This document shows, one piece after another, positions 23,821 to 32,425 of a stretch of DNA of 64,000 nucleotides (position 1 is the first letter of the stretch; each line of letters begins with the position of its first letter). The translations under genes were made by a program, and so were the position numbers. The notes beneath the pieces are model-generated. The model did no database searches. It worked only from the letters and a program-made list of their open reading frames with translations, and was not told where the DNA came from. This DNA is from Fictibacillus aquaticus (GTDB lineage Bacteria; Bacillota; Bacilli; Bacillales; Fictibacillaceae). The DNA is taken from positions 496,001 to 560,000 of the forward strand of contig NZ_NOII01000003.1 of NCBI RefSeq assembly GCF_002245695.1. Direction: 5' to 3'.

Positions 23821-24972
23821 ATGTTAATTCTTCAGTTAGCTATTATTTTAATAGCATCAAAGGTTGCGGGAAGCCTCAGTGTTAGATTAGGGCAGCCATC
23901 GGTTCTTGGAAAGCTATTGATTGGGATCGTTTTGGGACCAAGCGTTTTAGGCTTAATTAACGAGACAGAAACCTTAGCAGAATTTAGCCAAATCGGGGTC
24001 ATCTTGCTTATGTTTATTGCGGGGTTAGAAACAGATATCGAACAATTTAAGCGGACCGGAAAAGCGTCCACATTTGTCGGCTTAGGCGGCATAATTGTCC
24101 CGCTTTCATTAGGCTATTTAACAGGTATGACTTTAGGTCTATCCGTTTTCGAATCCTTGTTTCTAGGTTTACTGCTGTCAGCAACGAGTGTCAGTATTTC
24201 TGTTCAAGCGCTTAAGGAGATGAATCAACTAAAAACACGTGAAGGGACAACGATTTTAGGTGCCGCCGTCATTGATGATGTGGTGGTTATTATCGCTCTG
24301 GCCTTTTTAATGAGCTTTGCCGGCGGGGACGTCAACCTATCGCTGGTGATCTTGAAAAAGGTATTGTTCTTTGCCGGAGCCATCCTTGTTGGCTGGAAAG
24401 CCGTTCCTTGGTTCCTGAATAAGTTTTCTACGCTAAGAGTGACAGAAACCGTTATTTCATCCGCTCTAATCATCTGTTTTGTGTTTGCGTATCTAGCTGA
24501 ATTTACAGGAGTTGCTGCAATCATTGGGGCATATATCGCTGGGGTGGCCATCAGTGTAACGAAATTCAAGCATGAGGTATTCGAGAAGATTGAAACGATC
24601 AGTTTTTCTGTCTTCGTGCCGGTATTCTTTACTTCTATCGGCGTTTCCGCTCAATTTAATGGGATTACGGAGAACCTAGGATTGATTGTTGTTCTAAGCA
24701 TCATTGCGATTTTAACAAAATTAGTCGGTGCATCGGCTGGTGCTAGATTGTCTGGATTCTCTTGGAACAGCTCATTAGGAATCGGTTCAGCAATGGTTTC
24801 AAGGGGAGAGGTCGCCTTGATCATTGCGGCCATTGGCTTAGAAACAAAATTGCTCACACAAGAAATGTTTGCTGTCCTCGTTGTCGTCATACTGGTGACA
24901 ACCATCGTGACTCCGCCGATGATGAAACGTTTTTTCACATCAAACGTTATGCAAAATAAGAACATAGCTTGA
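23821..24972 (+). CDS. Cation/proton antiporter of the CPA2 family (GerN/NapA-like)
   Basis: A 383-residue integral membrane protein with about 12 hydrophobic segments. The family hallmark double aspartate is present as VIDDVVVI (Asp152-Asp153), with LGPSVLGLI and MFIAGLETD in the first helices and SMVSRGEV-type sequence (AMVSRGEVALII) near the end. It lacks the cytoplasmic TrkA-N/TrkA-C regulatory domains of KefC-type exchangers, so it matches the shorter GerN/NapA type that exchanges Na+ or K+ for protons; in Bacillus spores GerN is needed for inosine germination. Expression is probably affected by the hairpin just upstream. Confidence 0.88.
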   Translation: MLILQLAIILIASKVAGSLSVRLGQPSVLGKLLIGIVLGPSVLGLINETETLAEFSQIGVILLMFIAGLETDIEQFKRTGKASTFVGLGGIIVPLSLGYLTGMTLGLSVFESLFLGLLLSATSVSISVQALKEMNQLKTREGTTILGAAVIDDVVVIIALAFLMSFAGGDVNLSLVILKKVLFFAGAILVGWKAVPWFLNKFSTLRVTETVISSALIICFVFAYLAEFTGVAAIIGAYIAGVAISVTKFKHEVFEKIETISFSVFVPVFFTSIGVSAQFNGITENLGLIVVLSIIAILTKLVGASAGARLSGFSWNSSLGIGSAMVSRGEVALIIAAIGLETKLLTQEMFAVLVVVILVTTIVTPPMMKRFFTSNVMQNKNIA

Positions 24973-24980
24973 ATGTAAAG

Positions 24981-25020
24981 ACAGACCATTTCGCAGCTAG
25001 TGAAATGGTCTGTTGTTTTT
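24981..25020. terminator. Terminator between antiporter and YdeI-like genes
   Basis: ACAGACCATTTC (24981-24992) pairs exactly with GAAATGGTCTGT (25002-25013) and is followed by a T-rich tract on the plus strand. It overlaps the end of the convergent gene. Confidence 0.87.
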
Positions 25021-25697
25021 TAATTTTTTCTCCGACGATAAAGATCCATGGATTTGTAGCCTTCGCCGATGATCGTTTCCATCTCGGCAAGGCGTTTTTG
25101 CTGCGTTTCCTCGCGTTTTGCGCTGTACACATAGCGCGCCCAGTCTTTTTGGTACCCGAACGTCAGGTCATTATACTTTTGTAAGAGCTCATCGTTTTTA
25201 GCCAAATATCGCTTAATATCCTCAACATGCACAATATAATCAGCCACACACTGGCTTTTTGCCGCACTTTTTGAAGCCTTTTTCTTAGCAGATTTCAATC
25301 CCACGACCGTAAACACATCGTTCAGGCTGACCATCCTAGAAAACTTCAGACTGCTCCCTGCCACATAGCCATCTTCATCGGGATTGAGCTCGCCGTAGAA
25401 ACTGTCTCGCTCAATAAACTCCTTATACTGAGGGTTGTTCTTTTTCGGATAAGCAAAAAATACATAGCCGTTGTCCTCGACAAGCTGTTTGTCGATCAGC
25501 TTGCTCAGGTGCTCCTTCATTTCTTCAATGCTAAAAACAAAAATAAACACTAAGCTGTACTGATCCTTTTGAGCGACAGAATCATAATCGATTTCAGCAA
25601 AATCATCATTGTTAGCAGGCATATTCAAAATAAGTTTTGTCGGGTATTTAGCAAAATTCAGCTTTTCTGCTACACTTTTCGTCGAGTTTGCAGGCAT
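25020..25697 (-). CDS. YdeI/OmpD-associated-like protein
   Basis: A 225-residue cytoplasmic protein. The C-terminal part (YQKDWARYVYSAKREETQQK then RLAEMETIIGEGY) has the W-x-x-Y-V-x-x-A-K-x-x-x-T-x-x-x-R-L pattern of the YdeI/OmpD-associated family. The N-terminal 150 residues (LNFAKYPTKLILNMPAN ... VFIFVFSIEEMKEHLSKLID) look like a separate alpha/beta domain with a central YVFFAYPKKNN. The function is unknown. The start is ATG 25697, behind AGAAGGAGAACC; longer readings have no better site. It converges with the antiporter gene. Confidence 0.68.
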   Translation of the reverse strand: MPANSTKSVAEKLNFAKYPTKLILNMPANNDDFAEIDYDSVAQKDQYSLVFIFVFSIEEMKEHLSKLIDKQLVEDNGYVFFAYPKKNNPQYKEFIERDSFYGELNPDEDGYVAGSSLKFSRMVSLNDVFTVVGLKSAKKKASKSAAKSQCVADYIVHVEDIKRYLAKNDELLQKYNDLTFGYQKDWARYVYSAKREETQQKRLAEMETIIGEGYKSMDLYRRRKN

Positions 25698-25877
25698 AAT
25701 GGTTCTCCTTCTCTTTTTTTCCATTTTAATAAAAAGAAGGATGCGCGGGCAATCTATAAATGAATTCCCAGTTATTATGCCCTGAAAAACGGTTTTATTA
25801 TGACTCGTTTTAGCCAAAATATAAAGGTTCAGGCGACGGTCTGAACGCCATTTTACAGGGATGGGGTGCGGCTTAAA

Positions 25878-26081
25878 ATGATGAACAGAAATATGATGGG
25901 CAGAAGCTCAAGCATGATGGGGAAGATCTGGCCAATGGTGGCAGCAGCTGGAGTCGGGTTTGCGGCTTATCAGATGTTCAGCAAAAGAGACGCTAGCATG
26001 AAGGACATGCTGCCGATCGCGACAGGCATGATGGGGATGTCTGGCGGAGAAAGCATGGCAGGTATGCCTAAAATGCACTAA
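25878..26081 (+). CDS. Small methionine-rich protein
   Basis: A 67-residue protein with 16 methionines, one hydrophobic segment (MVAAAGVGFAAYQMF) and a Met/Gly-rich tail (ATGMMGMSGGESMAGMPKM). It may belong with the short DUF3918-like Bacillus proteins, but the match is weak by eye. ATG 25878 is preferred, with GGGGTGCGG upstream; GTG 25866 would add four residues. It is followed by its own terminator. Confidence 0.5.
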   Translation: MMNRNMMGRSSSMMGKIWPMVAAAGVGFAAYQMFSKRDASMKDMLPIATGMMGMSGGESMAGMPKMH

Positions 26082-26094
26082 CATAACATGAATG

Positions 26095-26131
26095 CCTGAA
26101 TAATGGCTAAGCCTGTTATTCAGGCGTTTAA
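26095..26131 (+). terminator. Rho-independent terminator
   Basis: GCCTGAATAA (26095-26104) pairs exactly with TTATTCAGGC (26117-26126), followed by GTTTAATTT. Confidence 0.8.
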
Positions 26132-26186
26132 TTTATCTTGAAAATTGCATCCTAATAATACGACCAGCCAGAAAGGAGGAACATGC

Positions 26187-26408
26187 GTGAATTGGAGAAA
26201 ATACATCATGATGTTCATGTCAGCTATCATGCTTTCCGGACTTTTAGTTGGCTGTAATGAGAAGCGTGATAATCAAGAGCCAGATCCTACGGAAGAGCCT
26301 TCTGAGGAGAAGAAGGAAAACAAGAAGAAGGATGAAGGAGAACCGGATCCGACGGACGAGCCTTCTGAAGAGAAGAAAGAAGAAGAAAACGAGAATAAAC
26401 AGCAGTAA
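26187..26408 (+). CDS. Small acidic lipoprotein with an internal repeat
   Basis: A 73-residue protein. The N-terminus is a lipoprotein signal (YIMMFMSAIMLSGLLVGC, lipobox LLVGC). The mature part is two copies of a charged unit beginning EPDPTEEPSEEKKE and EPDPTDEPSEEKKE, a Glu/Lys low-complexity tail. The start is GTG 26187, behind GAAAGGAGG; an ATG 4 bp upstream is in another frame. The function is unknown. The repeated unit looks like a recent internal duplication. Confidence 0.72.
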   Translation: MNWRKYIMMFMSAIMLSGLLVGCNEKRDNQEPDPTEEPSEEKKENKKKDEGEPDPTDEPSEEKKEEENENKQQ

Positions 26409-26436
26409 CGGATTTTACTGCTGTTGAAAATTCTTC

Positions 26437-26463
26437 AAAACGTCCTACCTCTGGACGTTTTTT
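26437..26463. terminator. Bidirectional terminator
   Basis: AAAACGTCC pairs with GGACGTTTTTT around TACCTCT. It lies between the convergent lipoprotein and old-yellow-enzyme genes. A second inverted repeat (CAGCAGTAA / TTTACTGCTG) overlaps the lipoprotein stop. Confidence 0.85.
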
Positions 26464-26469
26464 GTATGT

Positions 26470-27528
26470 TTACAAAAGCTTTGACAGATGCTTTTTCCCG
26501 TCATACTGTTTCAATTCTCTGTTCTCCGTTAACCTTTGAACAAAATCGGGATTGGCGAGCAATGGCCGGCCAAATGCTGCGAGGTCGATCGTGTTTTCAT
26601 GAACTGCGTTACCTGCAAGAATTGGATTCAGGTTTCCAACTCCCACAATGATTCCATCCCAATATTTCCGAACAAGTTGATGAAACGTTTTGCCGTTAGA
26701 GATCACTTGATTAAAATGGTTGGTTGAAGGATGTAGGTTTTTAATCCCCACTTCTTTAAATACTTGTATGAACGTTTTTATGGCGGTTTCCGAATCTTCC
26801 CACATATAGTCCGGCACATCGTCTTTTAATGCAGAGAACCGAATCATCGTCCGATCAGCACCTGCCTCTTGCTTGACGGCCATCAGCACTTCCTTCATGA
26901 AAGTTAACCTTTGTGCCAAGTCTCCTCCATATTGATCGGTCCGTATATTGGATATGTCAGAATTGAACTGATCAATCAAATAACCATGAGCCCCATGAAC
27001 CTCGACACCATCAAAGCCGGCGAGCATCGCGTTACGGGCTGCAAGCCTATATTGAAGAATCGTCTCTTTTATATCCTGAAGTGACATCTCTTCGGGCATG
27101 TCAAAAGGCTTCCCAAATCGGTGAACGTGGCCGATCGCTTTAATCGCTGACGGAGCTTGCGGCGGAAAACCACCTGTGATCTGATGGTGAGTAAGCCTGC
27201 CAACATGCCATAGCTGCGCAATAATCGTACCGCCTTCCTCATGCACCGCATCAGTCACCCTCTGCCAGCCCTCGATCTGAGCTTTTGTAAACAAGCCTGG
27301 CAGATTGAATGTCCCTTTTCCTCGAGAACTGATCACAATCCCTTCCGTAATAATCAGACCAACCCCATCTGCAGCTCGCTTTCGATAATAGTCAATAACA
27401 TCCTCACCAACAACGCCTGTTTCGTCATCTGCAAAGCACCGCGTCATCGGCGCCATGCAAATACGATTCCTTAAATTCCAAGACCCGGCTTTAACAGGCT
27501 CTAGCAATCTGTGATACGCATGATCCAT
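26470..27528 (-). CDS. Old-yellow-enzyme family NADH:flavin oxidoreductase
   Basis: A 352-residue TIM-barrel flavoenzyme. Visible blocks are LRNRICMAPMTRCFADDE (start of the barrel, FMN-contacting), QLWHVGRLTH, GFDGVEVHGAHGYLIDQFNS (the family signature around the active-site H-G-x-H pair) and AFGRPLLANPDFVQRL near the C-terminus. Members reduce activated alkenes and nitro or quinone compounds using NAD(P)H. It has the typical length of NemA/YqjM relatives. It is transcribed divergently from an Lrp-type regulator, which is a likely controller. Confidence 0.92.
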   Translation of the reverse strand: MDHAYHRLLEPVKAGSWNLRNRICMAPMTRCFADDETGVVGEDVIDYYRKRAADGVGLIITEGIVISSRGKGTFNLPGLFTKAQIEGWQRVTDAVHEEGGTIIAQLWHVGRLTHHQITGGFPPQAPSAIKAIGHVHRFGKPFDMPEEMSLQDIKETILQYRLAARNAMLAGFDGVEVHGAHGYLIDQFNSDISNIRTDQYGGDLAQRLTFMKEVLMAVKQEAGADRTMIRFSALKDDVPDYMWEDSETAIKTFIQVFKEVGIKNLHPSTNHFNQVISNGKTFHQLVRKYWDGIIVGVGNLNPILAGNAVHENTIDLAAFGRPLLANPDFVQRLTENRELKQYDGKKHLSKLL

Positions 27529-27620
27529 TTTGGCTGCCTCACTTTCTCCAACATGTTCTTATAAAAATTTTAATCAAAAATTGGAGCTTCTTACAGTGAG
27601 GATTAAATGAATACAGCGAG

Positions 27621-27640
27621 ACTTTATTATAAAATAAAGT
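27621..27640. promoter_or_regulatory. Candidate operator palindrome between OYE and Lrp genes
   Basis: ACTTTATT-ATAA-AATAAAGT is a perfect inverted repeat in the 152-bp divergent intergenic region, suited to a dimeric regulator such as the adjacent Lrp protein. Confidence 0.45.
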
Positions 27641-27680
27641 TAATATCTTACTTTTACAGTGATTTTAAAAGGAGGGGTGA

Positions 27681-28118
27681 ATGATGGATGCTGTTGATAA
27701 AGAAATCTTGCTTCAGCTGCAGGATCAAGCTCGGATATCCATGACAGAGCTAGGAAAATTAGTTGCCCTGTCACAGCCGGCTGTTACGGAAAGAGTACGT
27801 AGGCTTGAAGAAAAAGGCGTGATCGACCATTATCGGACGATGATCAATCCTCAAAAAGTACACAAAAATACGACGGCTTTTCTCTTATTTCATACAAAGG
27901 ATTGTGAGAAGTTCATTGGGTTTTGTGAGGAATCTCCTGATGTGATCGAACTTCACAGAATCAGCGGTCAGTACAATTATCTGCTAAAAGTCATAACCGA
28001 ATCGAATCAATCACTCGAGGATTTTATTAACGCGAGCGGCAAGTACGGAGACTCCACGACTCTTATCGTGTTATCATCACCGATCTCGTTAAAGAATATT
28101 GTTCCGCTGGCAGAGTAA
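27681..28118 (+). CDS. Lrp/AsnC family transcriptional regulator
   Basis: A 145-residue protein with an N-terminal helix-turn-helix (VDKEILLQLQDQARISMTEL, then VALSQPAVTERVRRLEEKG) and a C-terminal RAM/Lrp ligand-binding domain (VIELHRISGQYNYLLKV). Lrp-type proteins respond to amino acids or related small molecules. The ATG follows GGAGGGGTGA. It is divergent from the old-yellow enzyme and upstream of an AHSA1 protein 48 bp away, which may be co-transcribed. Confidence 0.92.
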   Translation: MMDAVDKEILLQLQDQARISMTELGKLVALSQPAVTERVRRLEEKGVIDHYRTMINPQKVHKNTTAFLLFHTKDCEKFIGFCEESPDVIELHRISGQYNYLLKVITESNQSLEDFINASGKYGDSTTLIVLSSPISLKNIVPLAE

Positions 28119-28166
28119 TCATGCATCATTTAAAATGGATATATCAACCAAACAGGAGGTATTCCT

Positions 28167-28610
28167 ATGAACAAGGTAATCTTTCCCGACCTCTCCACAG
28201 AATTTGGCTTTACGATAGAACGTGAGATGACAGCTTCCCCAGAGGTGCTTTTCCGCGCATGGACGAACTTTGACCTCTGGTTCGCCGCGCCCGGCACAAC
28301 GCTGATGGAAGGCAAGGTCAACACCGTTTACTTTTTCGAGACGCACTTTGAAGGAAAGCGTCACCCGCATTACGGGCGTTTTTTGCGGCTGGAGCAAGAT
28401 CGACTAGTCGAAATGACATGGGTTAACGGAGAGGGCGGGACGAAAGGCACCGAGACAGTTCTGACAGTTGAGCTTGAGCCAGCAGCTGGTGACGGAACAA
28501 AGCTTCGTTTGACACATAACGGATTCCCGGATGAAGAGGCAAAAGTGAGGCATGAGCAGGCATGGCCGCACGTTCTGGAGCATCTGGATAAGGTGATGAC
28601 GGACAAATAA
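28167..28610 (+). CDS. AHSA1/SRPBCC-domain protein
   Basis: A 147-residue START-like fold protein of the AHSA1 (Aha1 C-terminal, CalC) family: [20 protein letters not shown] near the N-terminus, [20 protein letters not shown] in the middle and the terminal helix with [12 protein letters not shown]. Bacterial members bind hydrophobic ligands or act in stress and resistance, but most are uncharacterised. A clear AGGAGG precedes the ATG, and a terminator follows at once. Confidence 0.9.
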   Translation: MNKVIFPDLSTEFGFTIEREMTASPEVLFRAWTNFDLWFAAPGTTLMEGKVNTVYFFETHFEGKRHPHYGRFLRLEQDRLVEMTWVNGEGGTKGTETVLTVELEPAAGDGTKLRLTHNGFPDEEAKVRHEQAWPHVLEHLDKVMTDK

Positions 28611-28634
28611 GGCTGACATGCTTGTCAGCCTTTT
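28611..28634 (+). terminator. Rho-independent terminator after the AHSA1 gene
   Basis: GGCTGACA (28611-28618) pairs with TGTCAGCC (28623-28630), followed by TTTT. The remaining 255 bp to the next gene hold only a long-range AGAGGGTT/AACCCTCT inverted repeat (28832-28880 region); nothing else was recognised. Confidence 0.85.
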
Positions 28635-28889
28635 ATGTTTTTGGCAATGGCTTTAGGCAAGTGGCATGAATCATAAAGTGAGCGGCGTAAAATATTAGTT
28701 TACAAGCGTGAATGCAAAGTGTTTTAAACTCCATTTAACCATTAGTTATGGGGTTAAAAACCTTTATTCCACAATCCTGTTACGTTTGCTGAAGGCAAGG
28801 TGCAGATCTCCCTTCTTGAAGAAATGCACCAGAGGGTTTAATGTGATTCCTGGCTTCCTACTATAAAATATTAACCCTCTAAAAAGGAA

Positions 28890-29258
28890 CTATTTTTTGT
28901 ATTGTGCGAAAATATGCTTTGCAACAGTATTCTTTAAATAGGTATATTGCTTTTCATTAGTATCCGAAAATGCTTCGTTTCTCGAAGAGGGAACATCTAT
29001 GTACAGAATTTCTTCTTGAAATTGTGAAGCGGTTAAGTCATAGCGTTTCCCATTTATAAAGTTATAAAAATGCCAACCATCAGCTAACTTGGTTTTTAAA
29101 ATTTCACCACCTACTTGATCGTGCACTACTAAAGCTGTGACACCACATTGTCCCTTTGCGGGGTTTTCCTTACTCCATTTAGAACTTGAGTTTATCGACC
29201 AAGAGTTCTTTAATGCCTTAAGGATAAATTCTATTTCTAACATTGAAGAGTCTCTCAT
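28890..29258 (-). CDS. yunG: YunG-like protein
   Basis: A 122-residue protein with NSWSINSSSKWSKENPAKGQ then CGVTALVVHDQVGGEIL and GWHFYNFINGKRYDLT, matching the Bacillus YunG family. The conserved Cys and His (QCGVTA, WHFYN) resemble a papain/transglutaminase-type Cys-His arrangement, but no activity is established to my knowledge. The start is ATG 29258, behind AAGGAAAATATT; a longer reading overlaps the upstream GNAT gene and has no ribosome site. It is probably the last gene of a three-gene minus-strand unit with the two acetyltransferases. Confidence 0.8.
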   Translation of the reverse strand: MRDSSMLEIEFILKALKNSWSINSSSKWSKENPAKGQCGVTALVVHDQVGGEILKTKLADGWHFYNFINGKRYDLTASQFQEEILYIDVPSSRNEAFSDTNEKQYTYLKNTVAKHIFAQYKK

Positions 29259-29271
29259 AATAATATTTTCC

Positions 29272-29787
29272 TTATATTGTTTTATAATAAAAAACAGTAG
29301 ATTCCAATTCTCCGTTTGAAGATTTAGCGTAAAAAGGGATTTTTCCGGCTTCATAATAGTTAAGCGAAGAATATAGAAGATTTGAAGGGTCACCTTCGCG
29401 AGTGTCGAGAACAATTAACGTCTTTCCCTCTTTACGCGCTCGTTCTTCTGCAAAGTTCATTAAACAACGGCCTATACCCTTTCGCCTATGTTTAGGGTGT
29501 GTCATGAGTTTGGCAATCTCAACTCTATGATTGCCATTTTGTTTAGTACATAGGTGTAGTTGGACAGTGCCCGCTATTTCATTCTCAATTTTTGCGACAA
29601 ACAAGTAAACTTCTGGACTTATTACATTTCTCCAATAGATGTTTGCATCTTCTTGTTGCATTCCTGGTAAAAAGCCGATTGATGCACCGTCCTCTACTAC
29701 TTGCAATAAAAGTTCAGACAGCTCATTAATATTATTTTTAATGGACTTCACTTGTTCTAATTGGATATCATAAATCAACATCATCAC
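29272..29787 (-). CDS. GNAT family N-acetyltransferase
   Basis: A 171-residue GNAT domain protein: VAKIENEIAGTVQLHLC (strands 2-4), then AKLMTHPKHRRKGIGRCLMN with the acetyl-CoA-binding R/Q-x-x-G-x-G/A loop as RRKGIG, then LVLDT-type strand (LIVLDTREGDPSNLLYSSLN). The substrate is unknown. GTG 29787 and ATG 29784 or 29781 are all possible starts next to CGGGGTG. It overlaps the end of the upstream GNAT gene by about 20 bp. Confidence 0.88.
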   Translation of the reverse strand: MMMLIYDIQLEQVKSIKNNINELSELLLQVVEDGASIGFLPGMQQEDANIYWRNVISPEVYLFVAKIENEIAGTVQLHLCTKQNGNHRVEIAKLMTHPKHRRKGIGRCLMNFAEERARKEGKTLIVLDTREGDPSNLLYSSLNYYEAGKIPFYAKSSNGELESTVFYYKTI

Positions 29788-30385
29788 CCCGAGAATAATT
29801 TATTAGAATGTTATTTAGTCTGTGTTTTTTTAAATAATCTTCATGAATAATTCCATATATTGCACAATCTTTATATTGACCTTTGGCATTGCGAATCATA
29901 TGTCTAATTGTTCCTTCTTGCTCCATTCCAACTTTGGCCATCACTTTTCCAGAAGCCGGGTTGTCAGTGTTATGTGCTGCGGTGATTTTGTGAATGTTCA
30001 TATGTCGGAAGCCGAATTCCACAATCGCCCTTAATATTTCCGTTCCATACCCCTTGTTCCACCATTCGTATCCAATCGAATAACTTACCTCACAGTTTCC
30101 GGTGGTATTATCGAATTCATACAAATCAATTTCACCAATCAATTTACCGTCAGCTTTTCGCTCAACAGCCCACCAACAAAATTCTTTATTGGCATAATCA
30201 CTTACTATCTTTGCTATCCTCTCGATTGTTTCTGAAACGGTAGTGTGTGCGGCATTAACTCTATTGTCTGATACCCGTTCGTCTGAAAGCCAGTGATCAA
30301 AAACATTTTGAGCATCAGATTGTTTCATCTTTCTAAGGATCAAACGATCAGTTTCTACTTTTGGTGTTCCTGTATAGTTAATCAC
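29768..30385 (-). CDS. RimJ/RimL-type GNAT acetyltransferase
   Basis: A 205-residue protein of the RimJ/RimL group: VETDRLILRKMKQSDAQNVF at the start, then GYEWWNKGYGTEILRAIVEF (the WGKGxxxE-type acetyl-CoA loop) and ITAAHNTDNPASGKVMAKVG near the C-terminus. Members acetylate protein N-termini, antibiotics or small amines. The start is GTG 30385 with a poorly spaced AAGGGGTG. It is the first gene of the unit with the second GNAT and YunG. Confidence 0.9.
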   Translation of the reverse strand: MINYTGTPKVETDRLILRKMKQSDAQNVFDHWLSDERVSDNRVNAAHTTVSETIERIAKIVSDYANKEFCWWAVERKADGKLIGEIDLYEFDNTTGNCEVSYSIGYEWWNKGYGTEILRAIVEFGFRHMNIHKITAAHNTDNPASGKVMAKVGMEQEGTIRHMIRNAKGQYKDCAIYGIIHEDYLKKHRLNNILINYSRGDDVDL

Positions 30386-30873
30386 TTTTTAAAAAATACA
30401 CCCCTTCAATCAATGAACCTTAGTCTAAACTATCTCACTTTTTAAAATGTGGACGCATTTTTCAAAGTATTGTTCCTTGTAAATCCACTATTGTTTAATT
30501 TCCTTATAATCTTGCTTGAAAAGGTATAACTGGAAATCAGCTCTTACTTCATTCATATCAATTGCAATTGTTTTCAGTTGTCTCCTACAGCTTGCATTTT
30601 AATCGATCGTTTTTTCATAAGTTTAATCATTACTCTTTTAAACGGCTATTTTTACATAATCTACAATTTCTAGATGTTTCTAATAATTTCCTTCCTTACG
30701 ACATAATGCGGCCCATTTGTAATTAATTTGAATGAATTGAATATTTCTGCGACGGCTTGGACGTGCTGTCCAGCCATGAGATGTTCTTAACCTATTAAAA
30801 GCTCGCGGCGACTGCCGGAGTCCGTAAGCTCGGAGTTATTCGAGTTCTTTGGCGGGGAAGATGAGATGGGGTG
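30386..30873. other. Gene-less AT-rich interval
   Basis: No ORF with coding character. The only structure noted is a small inverted repeat GGCTTGGAC/GTCCAGCC near 30752-30774. It should hold the promoter of the GNAT gene at its left end. Confidence 0.55.
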
Positions 30874-30942
30874 TAGGGTACGGTACTCCATACTATTATC
30901 CCTTGTATAATAGGAGTTTATTAAATGGAGTACCGTACCCTA
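30874..30942. repeat. GGTACC palindrome element, variant arms
   Basis: TAGGGTACGGTACTCCAT (30874-30891) pairs perfectly with ATGGAGTACCGTACCCTA (30925-30942). The arm bases differ from the common copies at both sides, so pairing is kept. The interior is AT-rich and unrelated. It lies after the stop of the minus-strand gene at 30949. Confidence 0.9.
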
Positions 30943-30948
30943 ATAAAT

Positions 30949-31293
30949 TTATACAGCCTTCCTTATTAAAAAAGCCTTCCAGCATTTCTGCAAGCCTTTG
31001 AATAGCCAGTAAAAGAAGAAAAAGTTAACGATTAAACCAAGCGAGGCAGTAGTGAGGGTCGATCCGCCGTGATAAACAATCATATCAAAGGGGAAACCGA
31101 AGACGTGGGATCCTGTTTCCTGGTCCACTCGATAGCCGATGGCAGGGATAGCGGTGATAACAAGCGTAGCTAATAAGCTTAACCATGATAGCTTCTTCTT
31201 TTCCGCACTCATTTTTCCTTTAAGGCTTAAGAACACCATGATGAATAACCCATTTAATGCTAAGTTCAGCACAAAATCCACCGTTTTAAACAT
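30949..31293 (-). CDS. Three-segment membrane protein
   Basis: A 114-residue protein with three hydrophobic segments (VDFVLNLALNGLFIMVFLSL, LSLLATLVITAIPAIGY, ASLGLIVNFFFFYWLFKGL) and a lysine-rich cytoplasmic loop. I do not recognise a family. ATG 31293 is chosen because AAAGGGGATAATGCG precedes it; an upstream reading adds eight residues. It is a single-gene unit ending at a palindromic element. Confidence 0.6.
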   Translation of the reverse strand: MFKTVDFVLNLALNGLFIMVFLSLKGKMSAEKKKLSWLSLLATLVITAIPAIGYRVDQETGSHVFGFPFDMIVYHGGSTLTTASLGLIVNFFFFYWLFKGLQKCWKAFLIRKAV

Positions 31294-31419
31294 CGCATTA
31301 TCCCCTTTAAAAAACATCCTTATTTTTACATTTTATCATGGTAAAATGGATTAAGACTATTAAAAGTTGGAGGGGAAATCGTTTGAATAAAGAATACCTT
31401 CTAATAAGGAGACATTGTG

Positions 31420-31977
31420 ATGAAAAAGCGCTGGTGGATTGTAGTGATACCGATTCTGCTTTACCTTTTAATCAGCTGGTATTATCCATACTCTTGGTGG
31501 AGCATGCATCAGACTTATGATTATGAAGCGGATCCAGTGTTTGCGAGAGATTACAAGAATAAGATAGAAAATTTTAAGAAAAGTTACACAATAAATCCAA
31601 AAGACAAACTGACGACTGAGACCACGGGCATGGCGGTAGAAGATCTATTTACTGAGAAGTGGCTCGTAACTGACAATCCAGTGAGTGTGGAATATGCGTA
31701 TTTGGACAAAATCAAGAATGATGTGCAGAGCATCAGACAGAACTTCACGCACCTTGACCGGAAAGGACCTGAGTATACGCCGCATGCTCAGAATCAGCTG
31801 TACCTATTAATAGATACTTTGGAGTCCATTGAAAAAGAGGTGGATGACATAAAAGATATGCGAAATGGATTGATGAGGTCTGACGCTGACAATGTGCTGA
31901 ACAACCTGCATGTGTCGGTGGCGGCTAGTGCGGATATGTTAATTGAATTTTATGGAGCACATCAAAATGGCGAATAA
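31420..31977 (+). CDS. Membrane-anchored extracytoplasmic protein, unknown
   Basis: A 185-residue protein with an N-terminal signal anchor (KKRWWIVVIPILLYLLISWY) and a mostly helical, charged outer domain with GPEYTPHAQNQLYLLIDTLE and DIKDMRNGLMRSDADNVL. The family is not recognised. ATG 31420 has AAGGAGA 7 bp upstream. It is the first of five co-directional genes with overlapping ends (31420-33763), probably one operon. Confidence 0.65.
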   Translation: MKKRWWIVVIPILLYLLISWYYPYSWWSMHQTYDYEADPVFARDYKNKIENFKKSYTINPKDKLTTETTGMAVEDLFTEKWLVTDNPVSVEYAYLDKIKNDVQSIRQNFTHLDRKGPEYTPHAQNQLYLLIDTLESIEKEVDDIKDMRNGLMRSDADNVLNNLHVSVAASADMLIEFYGAHQNGE

Positions 31978-32410
31978 ACCTCCAGCATGGCAAAGAATTG
32001 AACACGACATCGCAAACGGTGATCTTGGCAAAGCTCGGGACCGGCTGCACGGGCTGCTTTCCACGTATCCTAATAATCTCAAGATTCGCAGAAAGCTAGG
32101 GGATATCTACTATCAGCTGCAGGATCCGGCGATGGCTGGTCGGTACTGGTATCTTGAGGAAGAGAAGACGCCTGAGATGACGGCGGCGTGTGAGAAATTT
32201 GAGCGTGCTCATGGTCAGGATCCGAAGTATATGCTGCGCGCGCTGAAATACAACGGCAACCATAAGAAAATAGACGATTTACGAAACGAAGCTGGTGAAG
32301 AAAACACTCCTGCAGATTGGCTGTTTTTAATCGGTTGTTTAACAGTTTTGGCTCTCATACTGACGGTGCTCGGCATCGGCATTTACACCATTTTTCAGTG
32401 GATCTTTTAA
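31967..32410 (+). CDS. DUF6584-like protein with C-terminal membrane helix
   Basis: A 147-residue protein. The region WQRIEHDIANGDLGKARDRL, then KIRRKLGDIYYQLQDPAMAG and RYWYLEEEKTPEM, matches the small TPR-like DUF6584 family of Bacillus. One membrane helix closes the chain (WLFLIGCLTVLALILTVLGI). ATG 31967 is preferred, with GGAG 9 bp upstream inside the end of the previous gene; that overlap indicates coupling. Confidence 0.72.
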   Translation: MANKPPAWQRIEHDIANGDLGKARDRLHGLLSTYPNNLKIRRKLGDIYYQLQDPAMAGRYWYLEEEKTPEMTAACEKFERAHGQDPKYMLRALKYNGNHKKIDDLRNEAGEENTPADWLFLIGCLTVLALILTVLGIGIYTIFQWIF

Positions 32411-32425
32411 AGGGGGCGTGGGTGT

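Noticed and set aside
26183-26260. ATG 4 bp before the lipoprotein GTG start
   Set aside because: It opens a different frame without a lipobox; the GTG frame gives a clean lipoprotein signal.
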